This document shows, piece by piece, positions 60,263 to 64,000 of a stretch of 64,000 nt of DNA. Source of the DNA: Apostichopus japonicus (taxonomy: Eukaryota > Echinodermata > Holothuroidea > Aspidochirotida > Stichopodidae). The stretch is from the NCBI RefSeq assembly GCF_037975245.1, contig NC_092576.1, positions 29,862,611-29,926,610 on the forward strand, written 5' to 3'. Every line of letters starts with the position of its first letter. The stretch's first letter is position 1. The translations under genes were made by a program, and so were the position numbers. The notes under the pieces were generated by a model. The model did no database searches, was not told the origin of the DNA, and saw only the letters and a program-made list of their open reading frames with translations.

Positions 60263-63122
60263 AGGAAGAACTAGAATTGCAGATTGCTGCATCAACCACG
60301 CCATTGACAGGCAATTGGCAAGTTGGCTTCCTGCTTTGTTTTAAACTTACGTCTTGGGCATCATTGTCAAATAGTGGAGGTGGCGTTGATGGCCGACTCT
60401 GCATATAAAAAGTCAAGAATAGGATGAGTTTTCAGAGAAATCCTATTTTAATGAGAATCATGAATATCTTTATGACACTGAAAGTTGATATTGTGAGTAA
60501 AGGATCATAAAGGTTAGGGAAACAGACACGGTAGGAAAGAAAATGTTATCCCGCATGTGACTTATCATTTTCGCAGAAACAAATGGATGAACTGCTCGGA
60601 AATATTGCCAATCGAAAACAAATAGCTCAAATAGATGCTTAGCCCAGCCTTCTCGTCACATAATGTTGAGGCTACTTGTGCATATTTCGCAGATCTGATT
60701 GCCCCCCCCCCCCCATAGCAATGCCACTAATCAAAAGTTATTTGAAAGATTATTTTAGTTGAGTTTAAGAAGCTATCACTCTGGCTGAAATCATAACTGG
60801 ATATTTAACTTAGGTCAGAAGAGGTCAATGGCTCAGCAGTAAAGTTCTCAGAGCTTGTGGGTGGCGCAGTTGTACCAGGTAGCGGAGCAGATGACCCAAG
60901 AGACTAAGAGAATAATAATTCAGTATGAAAGGCCTTAAATGGATGTCAACAATTTACGTTTTTGTACAACCGCAAGAACACAAGAAATGCATGTAATTCA
61001 TGTTTCATCTTGCATATCTAATTTCAGCAAAGATGCAGCCAAAAATATCAACTGTGTCAGTTCAACAATTGAATTCGAAGAACCATTTATGTGGTTGAAG
61101 AACAGCTTCCTATGACATGTAATGCCTTTGTCATTTTCTCCTGCATCTTTTTTCAGTATACAATCCCATTTTTCTACTACTGGAAAATGAACGTTCATGA
61201 TACTTAACCGACATAGTTGTTATGGATCAAAACATTTTAAACTCACAATGTTAAATCTTACCCTGTCCAAATGGCCATGTATCGTCATGGACGCATTTCT
61301 TGCCATGTTGTTGGTATTTTGTGCCTTATAGTAAGTGTGGACTCACTGTGGGCCATGTGCTCTGCTATCTGGGACCTGGAAGCATTAGACTGGGTTTCAT
61401 AATTCTGTGATGTAGAAAAAAGGATTTTTGTAGTACAAATTTAGAAGGGGTAACTTTGGCAGGTTCTGCATTCCTTATTTCCATGTTAAGGGTTGTGGTT
61501 GAGGTTTATCTGGACATGTTGGGGAAAAAATGATATGTTGGTAACATCTTCAAATATTCAACAGACATGCTGATATTCTGTCTTTCTTTTGGAATATGTT
61601 CACTTTCTTTGAAGGTGTCACAAATTGCTTGCATGAAGTTCTTCTGCTGAAGACAGATTTCATTCCTATATGCTGTAATGCCTACCTTGATTTCAAGAAA
61701 GTATTGATGTATCTCGTTTCATGCCATTCTTTTAATATTTTATCAAACGTTTAAACTTATACAAACATGAATTTTACAATAAACCCTACCTTGATAAAAT
61801 AGGACTCCTCCTCCCCGTACAACTCCATCACTGTATCTTGGAACTTGCCTAGACTTAGTTGAGTGATTACGCCACTGCGTTAGCCAGACACTAAAAGAAT
61901 TAATGTGATGAGAATATTTCTCATACTGGCCACCTGTGACCACTCAACTAAGTTGGGAGTGGTCTGTAATGCACCTGAAAGGATAAGTGTTATAACATTT
62001 TGCAAGATGCATGTGCAGTACTTACATAGCATTTTATGTGTTTTCTGTTTTATTCCATGGAATATAACACTAAGGAGTTGTACTAGATGGTGTATGTATG
62101 TGAATGAGATGTCTTGGTTTTATACAAAATATTACAAAGCATAGAATGGGGAATGTCATATTTGTTATGTAGATGCACCTTTAATATTGAGGACAACAAA
62201 GGTCAATATCGGGATAAAAAGGACTTATTCACTTGATAAAGCAACTTGGATAAACTTCACACTTGCTATGAAGATCCACTTTATCCAAGTGCTATAGTTC
62301 TTTCTTTTTCTGTCAATATTCCCATCCAAAACCTTCTTTTCACATTTGCTAAAATTATACAACTTTAGTGAACTGGCCAACAAGATATCCCTATTCATAA
62401 TTTTAAACCTTCAAAACCTTGTAAAAGTGAGGAACTTCATAGTGGGTTTACCGATCCACCTTGTTAAAGGCTTTTGTGTGCAGTGCTACCTGAAATGCTC
62501 TGACAAGACACATGGCTTGGAAGGAATCACTAAGCCAAACGGCTTTCTCCTTTTGTGAAGCACGCATGTACTTTCTACCACCCCTCCTCGAATCCATTGT
62601 AAATGGTTTAGGTCCAAGCATAGAAATAAATGGCATACTCTTACTTTTCATGTTGACTGGTCATCTCTTAGGTAAAGGAATATTTTTTCTTATGATTTTG
62701 CTTTAACTTGGATTGGTTGGAAGGATGGATGTTACCATTCAAATTACCTTTCTGCCATTCACTATATATGCTTAATTTAATATTTGTAGAAGGACATCTG
62801 TTTGTATGGAAAGATACATAAATAATGTAATATGTTGTTTATATTATATCCAGTGAAATGGGCCTGGCGTGGAAAAGAAGACGGAGAGATAGATTAACAA
62901 TGGAATGTAATGCTATTGTACTTGGGAAGTGCTTTATGAATAATGGAAGTGAGGATGGTTAAGAAACAAAAGGTGTGTGTATCATATCTTGTTTTACTGA
63001 AGGTCTAGTCTAGTTAGATTGTTGTTACTGCTAATCCATAAGGACATTTAATTTGAATTTGACTGCAGAGAAAGGAGTGCATGATCATCTTTTTAAAGAA
63101 GCACATTACTCTGTAATATTAC
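60263..63122. other. no recognised gene
   Basis: A near-palindrome, GACCACTC...GAGTGGTC, lies at 61937-61963. The - strand frame at 62448-62651 (RRGGRKYMRASQKEKAVWL) might be an exon of the recombinase-like gene at the right edge, but splice sites and family were not confirmed. Confidence 0.25.
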
Positions 63123-64000
63123 CAGTTATCTTTGCCCTCAGTTCCAACTCCCTGCGGACAGTCTGAGCAGGGAGTGAAGCTGTGAAGTCATCTGCACTGC
63201 TTTGCGTATCACGAATGATGGCCGTGCTGTTGATCCCTAGACAGCTTGCCACCTCCATATTTGCAATTCAAAAATTGCAGAGCTTCTTAGCAGAAAGAAG
63301 GTAGCTTCCAACAGTTTTAGCTTGCTTCGCTTCTTTCTGTAAAGATTCCACAATTCTAAAACAAAAGAGAGATAGATGCATTACTTACACAGGTCTGACT
63401 TAGTGTTGTTTGTTTAGCGATAGTCCGTTTAGCGATAGTCCGTTTAGCGATAGTCCGTTTAGCGATAGTCCTGTTGTGAACATGAATTAATGATTAAAGA
63501 ATATAAACATGTGCTTTCACATCCAAAAAAAACACAAAGTTTACTTTGCAGATGTAAGCATTAAACTTGACATGGAAGGTTTTGTCTATACTTTTCATAC
63601 TTGGCATATGGATATTTGAATACAAGAGCTCAACTGTTGTTGGTGTTGGTCCAAGGTCAGTTTTTAAATAATAGAAGTGAAAGTTTGTAGTACCTCATAG
63701 GTGTATTAGGGGTAATCAGCTGCCTAGTTGTCACGCTGAGACGTCTCAGTAGGGCCTCCACCTGCTTTCGATGCTGCAGTGCAGACTTCCTTGCAGCAGC
63801 AGTGTTCCCTCCGCGCACCTCATAGTACTTCTGGAACTGTCCTGTGAGAATTAAAAGAAATCGTATAGATACTACCATTATGCTCTTACGATTGTGCATG
63901 TAACGCTTAAGATAAATCCACCAAGTATCAAAATAGATTTCTTTTATTTACCTAAAGTGTTGTCCTGCAAAAGTTCACTTGACATCTCAGGATATGTCAT
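63123..64000 (-). CDS. partial tyrosine-recombinase-like protein, N-terminal region
   Basis: Three - strand exons join in phase: 63952-64000 (continuing past the window), 63694-63841 and 63123-63355, with donors GTAAAT, GTACTA and GTAATA and pyrimidine-rich acceptors. The joined peptide has QFQKYYEVRGGNTAAARKSA, then an EALLRRLS segment and TVGSYLLSAKKLCNF. This resembles the helical core-binding segment before the catalytic part of tyrosine recombinase-like animal proteins. A TGA at 63268-63270 interrupts the last exon in frame, yet coding-like sequence continues to the donor. That could be a nonsense mutation in a decaying gene or the true end. The catalytic domain was not found downstream. 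Confidence 0.5.
63412..63471 (+). repeat. perfect 15-bp tandem repeat, four copies
   Basis: GTTTAGCGATAGTCC is repeated four times without change over 60 bases, in the intron between the second and third exons of the partial recombinase-like gene. Confidence 0.95.

Overview
The window looks like animal nuclear DNA, most likely from a marine invertebrate; an echinoderm or other deuterostome is plausible but not proven. The sequence is AT-rich, its genes are split by GT-AG introns, and long stretches hold no genes. It is crowded with decayed transposable elements of animal type: BEL/Pao, Ty3-like LTRs, LINEs, pogo/Tigger, hAT and two Mutator-like families. No tRNA or rRNA gene, CRISPR array or bacterial-style operon was found.

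The only large gene that looks intact lies at 27218-39311 on the + strand. Seven coding exons join with consistent phase into a predicted 1588-residue protein. A KMT5A-like SET domain is followed by about ten near-identical 68-residue acidic repeats, zinc-finger-like segments, a tyrosine-recombinase-like domain and a C-terminal Myb/SANT-like domain. Its third coding intron (5.5 kb) holds a satellite of roughly 175-190 bp units whose orientation flips once near 29.6 kb, so a long fold-back RNA is expected in the pre-mRNA. A non-coding leader exon upstream carries a 36-residue membrane-like micro-ORF. A second, partial gene on the - strand at the right edge (63123-64000) resembles the N-terminal part of the same broad recombinase-like protein family.

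Region by region. 0.5-3.2 kb: 5' part of a BEL/Pao element on the - strand (LTR, tRNA-Phe primer site, gag remains) beside a zinc-finger fragment. 5-9 kb: short non-autonomous elements. 10.2-11.2 kb: decayed pogo transposase. 12.7-13.4 kb: perfect 16-bp tandem array. 13.6-17.7 kb: a dispersed repeat family in inverted copies, with a hairpin and a GATATC-rich fold-back element. 18.4-19.8 kb: hAT-like exons and a pogo fragment. 20.9-24.1 kb: two solo-LTR-like blocks around a ubiquitin-protease exon. 24.3-25.3 kb: LINE tail and a small repeat. 26.7-40.4 kb: the SET/recombinase gene. 40.7-43.1 kb: repeat cluster carrying five DR4-type AGGTCA pairs. 43.4-51.9 kb: MULE, LINE and Mutator-like remnants, all on the - strand. 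52.6-63.1 kb: mostly unrecognised sequence.

Family names rest on recognised protein motifs, not database searches. Repeat copy numbers and boundaries were read by eye.
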